Shown: positions 17,173 through 25,808 of the stretch, in pieces
Layout of the letters: every line of letters starts with the position of its first letter
Position numbering within the stretch: the stretch's first letter is position 1
Assembly: GCA_946549035.1 (NCBI GenBank)
Contig: CAMNQH010000020.1
Location: 1-50,998, forward strand
Length of the DNA: 50,998 nucleotides
From: an uncultured Lachnospiraceae bacterium
GTDB taxonomy: Bacteria; Bacillota; Clostridia; Lachnospirales; Lachnospiraceae
Direction of reading: 5' to 3'
The notes under the pieces: generated by a model
Database searches by the model: none
Seen by the model: the letters and a program-made list of their open reading frames with translations, nothing else
What the model was told of the DNA's origin: nothing
Position numbers and translations under genes: made by a program

Positions 17173-20100
17173 ATGAGATATCTTTTTGAAAGAATGAAAC
17201 AGACAACATTTGGAAAAAAATATTTGACAGACGGGGCGTTTATCAGCTTTTTAAAACGAGGAAAACATTTTTTAGGACGGGTAAAACGGAAGCTGAGATC
17301 CAGGCTTCCCCAAAACCAGCATTATGAAAAGCTGCTGCCTCTTTTTCAGGAATATTTGCGGGAGGATGGGAAGGATCGCATAGATGATTCCCAGGAGATT
17401 GACGTCATTGTTCCTATTTATAACGGCTATGAATATTTAAAAAAGTTGTTTCAGGATCTTCCCAACGCAGGAATGAAGTGCCGTTTCATTCTGGTGGATG
17501 ATAAAAGCCCAGATGAGAGGGTTCATGAACTGGAACAGGAATTCGCAGATCAGCATCCGGGAACGGTTCTTCTCAAGAATCCCCAGAATTATGGATTTGT
17601 AAAAAGTGTAAATCGGGGATTGGAGGTTTCTAAAAACCATGTAGCCCTTGTGAACACGGATACGGAGCTTCCAAAGGGCTGGCTGAAGCGTTTGATGGCC
17701 CCTATTCTAACCGATGAAAAGGTGGCTTCCAGTACGCCTTATACCAATAGCGGGACTATTTTCAGCTTTCCGGATTTTTGCTATAATAACCGTATTTACC
17801 GGGGGAAGGATGTTGAGACCTTGGACTCCTATTTTCAAAAGGTGAAGCCTCGTTATGTGTCTACGCCTACAGGAGTGGGATTTTGCATGGGGATGAACCG
17901 GAAAGCAATAGATGAAATCGGAATTTTGGATTATGAGACATTTGACCGGGGATTTGGGGAAGAGAACGACTGGTGCCAGAGGGCCATAAAAAAGGGGTAC
18001 CGGAATGTCCAGGTTGAGAATTTGTTCGTTTATCATAAGCATGGCGGCTCTTTCCAGAGTGAAGAAAAAAAACGTTTGATTGAAGACCATATGGAGCGTT
18101 TAGTGAAACGGTTTCCCAACTATAATTATCAGGTGTCTGGATTTATCCGCAAGGATCCCAATAAAAAAGTGCGGCAGTTATTGGAAATGATGATTGATAC
18201 CCATGAGACGCATTCTGTGTTGTATTTTGACCATAGCTTAGGGGGCGGAGCCACCAGCTATTTGAACACAAAAAAGGCGGAGTTTTTGCAGAATGCCGGC
18301 TGTGTCAGCATAGTGCGGTATCGTATAGAAGGGAATAACTACCGTTTTCTCTTCGAGAATGAGGAAAAACAGTTAGAATATGAGTTTGACGCACTGACGG
18401 ATATATTAGAGATTGGAAAATGGCTTCACTTTGACGAAATCTATATCAATGAATTGGTAACATATCCGGCACTATGGGACGCCCAAAGGTGCATATTGTC
18501 CTTAGGCAAGCAACAAAAAGCCAAAGTGATTATGTTGTTTCATGATTACTTTGCCCTGTGCCCCACGATTAATTTGATGGATGATACCCAGAAGTATTGT
18601 GGGACGCCGAAGGAAGAGGAATGCGAGACTTGTTATCTCAAGAAGGGCTTTGGGGGTCAGTACGGATGTAAGAGCAGAAGAGAATGGCTGGAACATTGGA
18701 AGGATTTTTTGGCTGGCTGCACGGAAGTTCGGACGTTTTCTGAAGATACCCGAAAGCGGGTCATAGATGCTTATGGAGAGGGGCTTTCGGTAACCCTGGT
18801 AGGGCATCAGGTAAATTATGCTTTTCCGATTCACAAAGAGAGTAAGACGACGGATACATTGAATATTGGTCTTTTGGGGGTTCTGGCAGTCCATAAGGGA
18901 AGCGGATTTATCAGAGAGCTTCTTTCCGAGATAGAACGTACAGGCAGCAATGTGAAGATCGTTTTAATTGGGCGTACAGACGGTGTGAACCTTGGGCGTT
19001 ACCAGAATTTTGAAGAGACCGGGGGATATGAATTATCAGAGCTGCCCAAGCTGATTTACCAGTATGATATTGACTTGTTCTTGATTTCTTCAGTCTGGCC
19101 GGAGACTTTTTCCTATACAGCGGAGGAAATTATCAAGATGGGAATGCCCATTGCAGCCTTTGATCTGGGGGCGCCTGCAGAACGTGTGAAACGCTATGAG
19201 AAAGGCTTGATCTTAGAGAAACGGGAAGCGCCTCACGTATTGGAAGAAATCCGGCGTTTTGCAGAATCGGATTTAAACGTGATGCAAACCAGAAAGCGCT
19301 GTAAGAAAGTGGCTTATGTAGTGGAATATGTATCGTTTTCTTCCCGCTATCGAATAGAGCATATGCAGGAGGAGCTTCTGTATCAAGGGGTACAGGGAGA
19401 AATATGGGAGACGAAGGCGCTTCCCAAAGAGATTTCCTGGGAGGAACTAGGGGCAATGGTGATTTATCGCTGCCGTTACCGGGAACCGCTGAAATCCTTA
19501 ATGGCAGAGGCTAAACGCCATGGGATTCCGTTGCTGTATGATATTGACGACTATATTTTTGAGTATGACAGTATAAAGTCGCTGCCTTTCATGAAGGATA
19601 AGGAGTACCGGGATTTTGAAGAGTATTCCCATCTGATCCGCACATGTATGGAAAAGTGCGACGGCCTGATTGTATCTACCAATCATTTAAAGCAGGGAGC
19701 CAGGCAGTCGTTTCCGGAGAAACGAGTATTTGTGAACCGGAATGTGGCAAGCGCCCAAATGTTGATTTTGTCCGTTTTGGCTCAGAATCGAAGACGCAGA
19801 AAAAAAGACCGTCTGGTGTTGGGGTATTTTAGCGGTTCTAATACCCATGGCAGAGACTTTGAAATGATTTCAGATGTACTTCTGGAATTTATGAAGGAAC
19901 ATCAGGAGGTGTATTTGAAAATTGTGGGCTGCCTGAATCTGCCGGAAAGCTTTGCACAAGTGGAGGAACGGATTATCCGTGTGGGATTTATGGATTGGCG
20001 GGAGCTGCCGGATGTCATCGCATCAGTGGATATTAACCTGATGCCTTTGGAGGATAGTTTTTTCCATGCCTGTAAGTCTGAGAATAAGTGGATGGAAGCA

Positions 20101-20370
20101 GCTCTTGTAAAAGTACCTACGATTGGAAGCTACAATGAAGAGATTGCGGGGGCTACCGCTCCCCAAGAGAATGTTTGGCTTTGCAGGACAAAGGAGGAAT
20201 GGAAAAATGCCCTGGAGCGTTTCTTAAATCAAGAACTGCGTGAGGAGATGGCGTCACAGGCATTTGACTATGTGCTGGAGCATAAGACAACGCTGACGAA
20301 GAATTCGGCATTACTGGATTTTGTGATGGAGGAGACTTGTGAAAGAATGGATCAAACAAGCAGAGGATAG
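17173..20370 (+). CDS. large three-domain glycosyltransferase (GT2 + two GT-B-like domains)
   Basis: The protein has 1065 residues. Domain 1 (about 75-320) is GT2: VIVPIYNGYEYL from residue 78, then VDDKSPDERV and NTDTELP with Asp163, and a GFGEENDWCQRA stretch typical of rhamnan/dTDP-Rha-type GT2 enzymes. Domain 2 (about 340-700) looks like GT4: an FDHSLGGGATSYLN entry loop and WPETFSYTAEEIIKMGMP in the donor site. Domain 3 (about 712-1055) is a second GT-B-like unit with VEYVSFSSRYRIEHM, YDIDDYIFEYDS and GYFSGSNTHGRDF. Multi-domain enzymes like this often build a repeating backbone. The ribosome site is weak (GAGAG). The 3' end overlaps the next gene by 32 bases. Position after rfbBAC suggests rhamnose transfer; this is inference. 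Confidence 0.88.
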   Translation: MRYLFERMKQTTFGKKYLTDGAFISFLKRGKHFLGRVKRKLRSRLPQNQHYEKLLPLFQEYLREDGKDRIDDSQEIDVIVPIYNGYEYLKKLFQDLPNAGMKCRFILVDDKSPDERVHELEQEFADQHPGTVLLKNPQNYGFVKSVNRGLEVSKNHVALVNTDTELPKGWLKRLMAPILTDEKVASSTPYTNSGTIFSFPDFCYNNRIYRGKDVETLDSYFQKVKPRYVSTPTGVGFCMGMNRKAIDEIGILDYETFDRGFGEENDWCQRAIKKGYRNVQVENLFVYHKHGGSFQSEEKKRLIEDHMERLVKRFPNYNYQVSGFIRKDPNKKVRQLLEMMIDTHETHSVLYFDHSLGGGATSYLNTKKAEFLQNAGCVSIVRYRIEGNNYRFLFENEEKQLEYEFDALTDILEIGKWLHFDEIYINELVTYPALWDAQRCILSLGKQQKAKVIMLFHDYFALCPTINLMDDTQKYCGTPKEEECETCYLKKGFGGQYGCKSRREWLEHWKDFLAGCTEVRTFSEDTRKRVIDAYGEGLSVTLVGHQVNYAFPIHKESKTTDTLNIGLLGVLAVHKGSGFIRELLSEIERTGSNVKIVLIGRTDGVNLGRYQNFEETGGYELSELPKLIYQYDIDLFLISSVWPETFSYTAEEIIKMGMPIAAFDLGAPAERVKRYEKGLILEKREAPHVLEEIRRFAESDLNVMQTRKRCKKVAYVVEYVSFSSRYRIEHMQEELLYQGVQGEIWETKALPKEISWEELGAMVIYRCRYREPLKSLMAEAKRHGIPLLYDIDDYIFEYDSIKSLPFMKDKEYRDFEEYSHLIRTCMEKCDGLIVSTNHLKQGARQSFPEKRVFVNRNVASAQMLILSVLAQNRRRRKKDRLVLGYFSGSNTHGRDFEMISDVLLEFMKEHQEVYLKIVGCLNLPESFAQVEERIIRVGFMDWRELPDVIASVDINLMPLEDSFFHACKSENKWMEAALVKVPTIGSYNEEIAGATAPQENVWLCRTKEEWKNALERFLNQELREEMASQAFDYVLEHKTTLTKNSALLDFVMEETCERMDQTSRG

Positions 20371-21730
20371 TGGGCTGGCGATACGGATAGCCCTGGCGTT
20401 CATTCTGATTTGGGGAGTGGTTATGTCTTTTCTTGTACCTCCCTGGCAAACGCCAGACGAGCACGCCCATTTAAAAATGATTGGAGAAAGCCTTGGAAAT
20501 GAGGACATGGCCTACCTCATGCTGTATGATATCGAAATGGATTTGACCCGCATCATGAATCAATATGAGGAAAAAGTGGATCGTGGACAGTGGGAGGAGG
20601 CCCTAACCAAAGCGCCGGATTATAGTCGTGGGGAATGTATGCCGAAATCCCTCTCTCCGTCAGTAATAAAACATCTGCCGGCTACAGTGGGAGTGATTCT
20701 GGGGATTCTGCTGCATCTTCCTACGTTTTGGGTGCTGGAGCTGGGAGAATTGTTTTCCTTGATGTTCTATGTGGCAGTCTGTGGGTTTGCGATAAAGCTT
20801 ATGCCTGCAAAAAAGGAAGTGCTGCTTTTGTTTATGGCACTTCCCATGTCAGTGCAGCAGGCCTCCTCTCTGAATTATGACGCAGTGCTTCTGCCCCTGT
20901 GTTTTTTGTTTATAGCATATCTGTTTTATCTTCGCTGCGAAAAGGACAGATTAGGGTGGAAAGAAGCGGGGCTTACATTACTTTTACTGGCGTTGATTGT
21001 TTATATCAAGCTTCCCTATTTGTTTCTTGGGCTTTTGGTTTTTCTGTTGCCGAAGGAGAAAATTCATCTGTCCTTTCCCTGGGGAGAAATCAACGGGGAG
21101 GTCATAAGGAAGTGGAGAGTCCCGGCAGGGATTGCATTACTACTTTTGACAGGAGCAGGAGTATATGCGGCCCGCAGTAATTTTTGGGTGAATCTGGTAA
21201 GCGGAATGGCTTTGGAGTGGAGGCAGTCCCTGAGGCTTTTCTGGCTGACGGCAGTATTTTGCAAACGCCATCTCCTGATATCCAGCGTAGGGAAGTTTGG
21301 ATGGATGGAGTCCGGGGTTTCTCTTGGATTTGTATTGATTACTTATCTGTGGGTTCTGATTTTGGCGGTGTGCAAGGAGGGGAAAGAAGAAAAACCTCTT
21401 GTACAGAAGAAAAGCGGGGCTTATCTCTGGATGGTTTTTTTGATTCTTTGCATCTTTATTGCACTGTCTATGGTGAATCATACGATAAAGGTAAGCCAGT
21501 TTGGCGGAGAGGATGCAAACGTTTCCTACGACGTTCGAGAAATGATTTATAACCTGCCGTATATTGGCGGGCTGCAGGGGAGGTATTTCCTGCCGTTTCT
21601 GCCCCTGCCATTTTTAGCGCTGCCAGAAAAGATAAGGATTGGTAGCTTCAGGGTATGGTTGCCGGTGATTTATATGATCATTGCAATGGCAGTATCATTC
21701 GCAGTGCTTTATCAGAGATATTGGATATGA
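20339..21730 (+). CDS. DUF2142-type multi-pass membrane protein
   Basis: The protein has 463 residues from a GTG start with GGAGGAG a few bases upstream, inside the previous gene. About ten membrane helices fill the protein. Family features are PPWQTPDEHAHL just after the first helix, SLNYDAVLLPL in the middle and GLQGRYFLPFLPLPF near the C-terminus. DUF2142 proteins resemble GT-C glycosyltransferases, with acidic residues (here Asp-Glu in TPDEH) after the first helix. A role as a lipid-linked-sugar-dependent glycosyltransferase on the outer membrane face is inferred, not shown. A second related gene follows after 13 bases. Confidence 0.8.
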   Translation: MKEWIKQAEDSGLAIRIALAFILIWGVVMSFLVPPWQTPDEHAHLKMIGESLGNEDMAYLMLYDIEMDLTRIMNQYEEKVDRGQWEEALTKAPDYSRGECMPKSLSPSVIKHLPATVGVILGILLHLPTFWVLELGELFSLMFYVAVCGFAIKLMPAKKEVLLLFMALPMSVQQASSLNYDAVLLPLCFLFIAYLFYLRCEKDRLGWKEAGLTLLLLALIVYIKLPYLFLGLLVFLLPKEKIHLSFPWGEINGEVIRKWRVPAGIALLLLTGAGVYAARSNFWVNLVSGMALEWRQSLRLFWLTAVFCKRHLLISSVGKFGWMESGVSLGFVLITYLWVLILAVCKEGKEEKPLVQKKSGAYLWMVFLILCIFIALSMVNHTIKVSQFGGEDANVSYDVREMIYNLPYIGGLQGRYFLPFLPLPFLALPEKIRIGSFRVWLPVIYMIIAMAVSFAVLYQRYWI

Positions 21731-21743
21731 TAAGGGAGAAAAA

Positions 21744-23681
21744 ATGGAACGAAGGATAAAAAGGACCCGTATCTGCGTATTTATACTCGCGGCGGTGAGC
21801 CTGTTGATTCTGGATATAAAAGCATTTGGACGCATTGCTAATGGGAAGGAAGAGAGCTACTGGGAGCAAAATTCCCTGACGAGCACGGTGGAAGTAAAAA
21901 AGCAAACTATAATTACCAGACTTCAGGCTATCGGCGCTTCTCTTACCCGAATACAATTATGGACCGAGAGTAGTACAATGCCAGAGGGGACTCTTTCCTG
22001 GCAGATCGAAGATATGGATGGGAACCTTGTCCAAAAGATGCAGACGGAGGAATTGGATGAACTTTGGGAGGAAGATAACGGCTGTATTTGCCTAGATACC
22101 TCCCAGGCGAAGTGGGAAGCTGGAGAGCAGTATGATCTGATCCTAATATTTCAGCTAAAAGAGCCCCTTGCGCTTACTGCAGATGCAAACGGGATTATGA
22201 ATACCCAGTGGTATCAGATAAACTATAAGGGGTTACAGATTGGCATTTTGATCCTTTTGAATCTTTTAGCCGCAGGAAGCATGGCGGCGGTTTGGCTTTG
22301 GGGAATAAATCATAAGACGTTTCTATGGCTGTTATTGGTAACAGGTATAGCGGCAGCGGTTCTTTTGCCGCCTTTTTCCCGGGACGATGAGTTCCGTCAT
22401 TTTGTCAGAGCTTACGATTTAAGCTGCGGCGGGCATCTGGGATATTATGACGTACCACAAGAAGGCGCGGTGGGCAATGTTTTTGCAGATGAAGAGGGAA
22501 AAGCCCAGATGGTTCAAATTCCCAAAGAAATGAGCGAGATGCGCCTGCTGGCCCATGAGGGAAATTATAATCAAATCACATATTTTGCAGAGACAAATCA
22601 AAGCCTATGCGTTCCTAAGCTGTTACTGATTTTTCAACGGGAAGAAGAGGAGGGGCTGCAGGAGGTATCCCAGGTCGCCACAGTGGAGAAAGGAATGGAA
22701 AGCTATTGGCCCCAGGCGATCATGGTAGGACTGGGCAGGTTATTGGGCGTTCGAAGCGGCCTGTGGTATTATTTGGCGGTAACCGGACAGGTGCTTGCGA
22801 TTTCCCTTATGCTTTGGGGAAGTGCCCAGCTGGCAAAGGGGCATAAGGAATTGTTTGTCCTGTATGGATTGATTCCGGCCGTTACGGTATTCCGTGCTTC
22901 CGCCAGTCCGGACGGGCTGATGATGGGGGAGATTGCTCTGTGTCTGGCGTTGATTTTGCATTTGAGGGAACAAGAGGTTTTGTTGATTAGTAAAAAGGGT
23001 GTTTTGCTGACAGGAGTCTATCTGATTCTGGTATGGCAGATACTTTTGATGAAACTACCTTATGCATTGTTTTGCCTGGGATTTTTGCTGCTTTTGAAGA
23101 AAGAGAATTTTCAGTTTTTGCCCTGGGAAGCATGCAAGCGTCATCGCTGGAAAATAATAACAGGGATAGGAATTCTCAGTGTTGCCGGGGGCATTTACTT
23201 TGTGGGAATCCGTAAAGGGGATTTGTTCTTTCGGGTATTGTATCAATTTGTCCCTAAAGAACACGCAGTGTATATCCGCCTTCATTTTTGGACGATATTG
23301 ATTATGTTTTTGCATAAAGGGAAGGATTTGTTAAGAGAGACATATGACAGCCTGAGGGGGAATCATATGATTCCCTATGGACTATTTTCTGGGGCAGCGC
23401 TACTGTTTTCCTCAAAAAAGTGCAAGGTTATCATCAGAGGGTTTTTGACGTTTCTATTTCTTGGCATGCTGGGGATGGTGGTGCTGGTGGGTTATACATT
23501 TACACCGCCAGATTTCGGGGAGGTTCAGGGAATTACATACCGCTATATGCTTCCGGTGCTTCCGGTTCTGGGATTGGTACTGCCATCAGGAAATGAGAAG
23601 ACCCAGGCGTATGTGGAAGCGGTGTATCCGTTGCTGTTGGTGCCTCTAGTATTTGCTTCCTGTCTGGCATGGGCGTGGTAA
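21744..23681 (+). CDS. large multi-pass membrane protein, DUF2142-like
   Basis: The protein has 645 residues from ATG 21744 (AAGGGAG upstream; an earlier in-frame ATG would overlap the previous gene). An N-terminal helix (about 10-27) is followed by an extracytoplasmic domain to about residue 165, then about ten helices. The DUF2142-like signatures are PPFSRDDEFRHFVRAYDL, ASPDGLMMGEIALCL and a C-terminal TYRYMLPVLPVLGL. It is longer than its neighbour because of the inserted soluble domain. It is probably a GT-C-like enzyme acting with the preceding paralogue and the adjacent ABC exporter; this is inferred from context. Confidence 0.75.
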   Translation: MERRIKRTRICVFILAAVSLLILDIKAFGRIANGKEESYWEQNSLTSTVEVKKQTIITRLQAIGASLTRIQLWTESSTMPEGTLSWQIEDMDGNLVQKMQTEELDELWEEDNGCICLDTSQAKWEAGEQYDLILIFQLKEPLALTADANGIMNTQWYQINYKGLQIGILILLNLLAAGSMAAVWLWGINHKTFLWLLLVTGIAAAVLLPPFSRDDEFRHFVRAYDLSCGGHLGYYDVPQEGAVGNVFADEEGKAQMVQIPKEMSEMRLLAHEGNYNQITYFAETNQSLCVPKLLLIFQREEEEGLQEVSQVATVEKGMESYWPQAIMVGLGRLLGVRSGLWYYLAVTGQVLAISLMLWGSAQLAKGHKELFVLYGLIPAVTVFRASASPDGLMMGEIALCLALILHLREQEVLLISKKGVLLTGVYLILVWQILLMKLPYALFCLGFLLLLKKENFQFLPWEACKRHRWKIITGIGILSVAGGIYFVGIRKGDLFFRVLYQFVPKEHAVYIRLHFWTILIMFLHKGKDLLRETYDSLRGNHMIPYGLFSGAALLFSSKKCKVIIRGFLTFLFLGMLGMVVLVGYTFTPPDFGEVQGITYRYMLPVLPVLGLVLPSGNEKTQAYVEAVYPLLLVPLVFASCLAWAW

Positions 23682-23698
23682 AAAGGAGATTTGTAGGA

Positions 23699-24499
23699 AT
23701 GAATCACACAAAGGGAAATTTGAATTTAATTAAAAGCCTGGCAAAGAATGATTTCAAGGCCAAGTTTGCAGGCTCCTATCTGGGGGTTGCATGGGCGTTT
23801 ATCCAGCCGGTAGTAACGGTGCTGGTCTACTGGTTTGTATTCGAGAAGGGGATGAAATCAAACGCCCTGAATCTTCATGAGGGAATCAGGGTTCCTTATG
23901 TATTATGGCTGATCGCGGGCATTGTTCCCTGGTTCTTTTTTCAGGAGGCCCTTCAAAGCGGTACCAATACGCTGATTGAATACAGCTATCTTGTGAAAAA
24001 GGTGGTGTTCCGGATAGAGGTGCTGCCCCTGGTGAAAATCATATCGGCGGTGTTTGTCCACATATTCTTTATTCTGGTGACGCTTTTGATTTTTTGCTGT
24101 TATGGAATGATGCCAGATCTCTATGTCCTGCAGATTTTCTATTATGCCGGGGCCACCATCTGTCTGACTGTGGGTCTTATTTATATCACCAGCGCAGTAG
24201 TGGTATTTTTCCGGGACTTGAGCCAGGTGGTGGGGATTGCGTTGCAGGTGGGAATGTGGATGACTCCCATTATGTGGAATGTGGATACCATTGAGCTGCC
24301 GCCGATGTTTATCGGAATCTTAAAGCTGAATCCCCTGTATTATATTGTAACAGGCTACCGGGATGCATTGATCAATAAGGCCTGGTTTTGGGAAAATCCG
24401 GGGATGACGTTGTATTTCTGGATTGTAGTGGCGGTGCTGCTGGGGTTGGGCAGTCTGATATTCAAGCGTCTGCGTCCGCATTTTGCAGATGTGTTGTAG
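23699..24499 (+). CDS. ABC-2 type polysaccharide export permease (Wzm-like)
   Basis: Membrane half of an ABC exporter for undecaprenyl-linked polysaccharide. It has 266 residues, normal for Wzm/TagG. An N-terminal amphipathic helix (LIKSLAKNDFKAKFAGSYLG) precedes WAFIQPVVTVLVYWFVF, and six helices follow with PWFFFQEAL and the GMWMTPIMW motif of this family. I choose ATG 23699, preceded by AAAGGAG; an upstream in-frame start would lie inside the previous gene. Its ATPase partner starts 13 bases after its stop. Judged against TagG it is equally close to O-antigen Wzm proteins. Confidence 0.92.
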   Translation: MNHTKGNLNLIKSLAKNDFKAKFAGSYLGVAWAFIQPVVTVLVYWFVFEKGMKSNALNLHEGIRVPYVLWLIAGIVPWFFFQEALQSGTNTLIEYSYLVKKVVFRIEVLPLVKIISAVFVHIFFILVTLLIFCCYGMMPDLYVLQIFYYAGATICLTVGLIYITSAVVVFFRDLSQVVGIALQVGMWMTPIMWNVDTIELPPMFIGILKLNPLYYIVTGYRDALINKAWFWENPGMTLYFWIVVAVLLGLGSLIFKRLRPHFADVL

Positions 24500-24512
24500 A
24501 GAGGAAAAAGAT

Positions 24513-25775
24513 ATGGCGCAAATGGCAATAAAAGTAGAACAAGTGAGTAAGGTTTATAAGCTGTATGACAAACCCAGCCAGCGGCTTAGGGAGTCTCTGG
24601 GGCTGACCCGAAAAAAGCTTCATTCAGAACATTATGCCCTTCAGAATTTAAGCTTTACCGTGGCAGAAGGAGAGACGGTGGGGATCATCGGCACCAACGG
24701 TTCCGGTAAGTCGACGATTTTGAAGATTATTACAGGAGTGCTCTCACCTACAGGAGGCAATGTAAAGGTAAACGGTCGGATTTCCGCTTTGCTGGAGCTG
24801 GGGGCAGGCTTTAATATGGAGTATACAGGAATCGAAAATATCTATCTCAACGGAACCATGATGGGTTTTTCCAGGGAAGAAATTGACGGTAAGATGGAGG
24901 CGATTCTGGAATTTGCAGATATTGGGGAATTTGTGTATCAACCGGTGAAAACATATTCCAGCGGAATGTTTGTGCGCCTGGCCTTTGCCGTGGCCATTAA
25001 TATTGAACCGGAGGTTTTGATTGTGGACGAGGCATTGTCCGTGGGGGACGTGTTTTTCCAGAATAAGTGCTATCATAAATTTGAAGAATTTAAGAAGATG
25101 GGAAAGACGATTTTGTTCGTCAGCCATGATTTAAACAGCATCAGCCGTTACTGCGACCGGGTAATCCTGCTGAACAAAGGGGAGAAGCTGGCGGAAGGCG
25201 TTCCCAAGGAAATGGTGGATCTGTACAAAAAAGTCCTGGTGCGGCAAAACGACAAGCAGTACCAGGAGAAGGCCGGGGAGAATACAGGGAGGCAGTGGAA
25301 GGAAGCAATGACTGTCAATCCCCAAAAGGATGAATACGGATCCGGAAAAGCAGAGATGGAGGATTTTGCAATTCTGGATCAGGAAGGCAATTTCACAAAT
25401 ATTGTGGAAAAAGGCAGTGAATTTACCATCAAGGTAAAAGCAAAATTTTATCAAAGGCTGGAATATCCCATTATTGCATTTGCCATTAAGGATATCCACG
25501 GGACAACGATTACGGGTACCAATACCATGTATGAAAATATTAATACGGGTTGCCCGGAAGCAGGGGAGAGCTTTGAATTATCCTTTACTCAGAGGATGGA
25601 TCTTCAGGGAGGAGAATATTTGCTGTCTTTAGGCTGCACCGGATATGAAAACGGGGAGCTGACGGTATATCACCGTTTATATGATGTGTGCAGCATTACC
25701 GTAGTGGCGGATAAGGTGGCGGACGGGTTTTATGATATGAATTCCCAGGTGGAAATCAAATATTACCGAGAGTAA
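24513..25775 (+). CDS. ABC exporter ATPase with C-terminal Wzt-type extension
   Basis: ATPase subunit of the exporter, 420 residues. The nucleotide-binding domain has Walker A GTNGSGKST at 60-68, the signature SSGM at 149-152 and Walker B LIVDE ending at Asp172-Glu173. Residues from about 270 to 420 form an extra beta-rich domain (AILDQEGNFTNIVEKGSEF and later stretches) of the kind found on Wzt, where it recognises the finished end of the exported chain. The second ATPase in this window (34.4 kb) lacks this domain. The gene after it encodes a methyltransferase-kinase-like fusion, the expected partner. An in-frame ATG 30 bases upstream is less likely than 24513, which has GAGGAAA. Confidence 0.93.
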   Translation: MAQMAIKVEQVSKVYKLYDKPSQRLRESLGLTRKKLHSEHYALQNLSFTVAEGETVGIIGTNGSGKSTILKIITGVLSPTGGNVKVNGRISALLELGAGFNMEYTGIENIYLNGTMMGFSREEIDGKMEAILEFADIGEFVYQPVKTYSSGMFVRLAFAVAINIEPEVLIVDEALSVGDVFFQNKCYHKFEEFKKMGKTILFVSHDLNSISRYCDRVILLNKGEKLAEGVPKEMVDLYKKVLVRQNDKQYQEKAGENTGRQWKEAMTVNPQKDEYGSGKAEMEDFAILDQEGNFTNIVEKGSEFTIKVKAKFYQRLEYPIIAFAIKDIHGTTITGTNTMYENINTGCPEAGESFELSFTQRMDLQGGEYLLSLGCTGYENGELTVYHRLYDVCSITVVADKVADGFYDMNSQVEIKYYRE

Positions 25776-25808
25776 CGGGGCCGGATACCGTAAGGAGGAG
25801 AACAAGGG

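Noticed and set aside
23669..23698. Upstream in-frame start for the Wzm-like permease
   Set aside because: It would lie inside the end of the previous gene and adds residues not typical of the family; ATG 23699 has the ribosome site.
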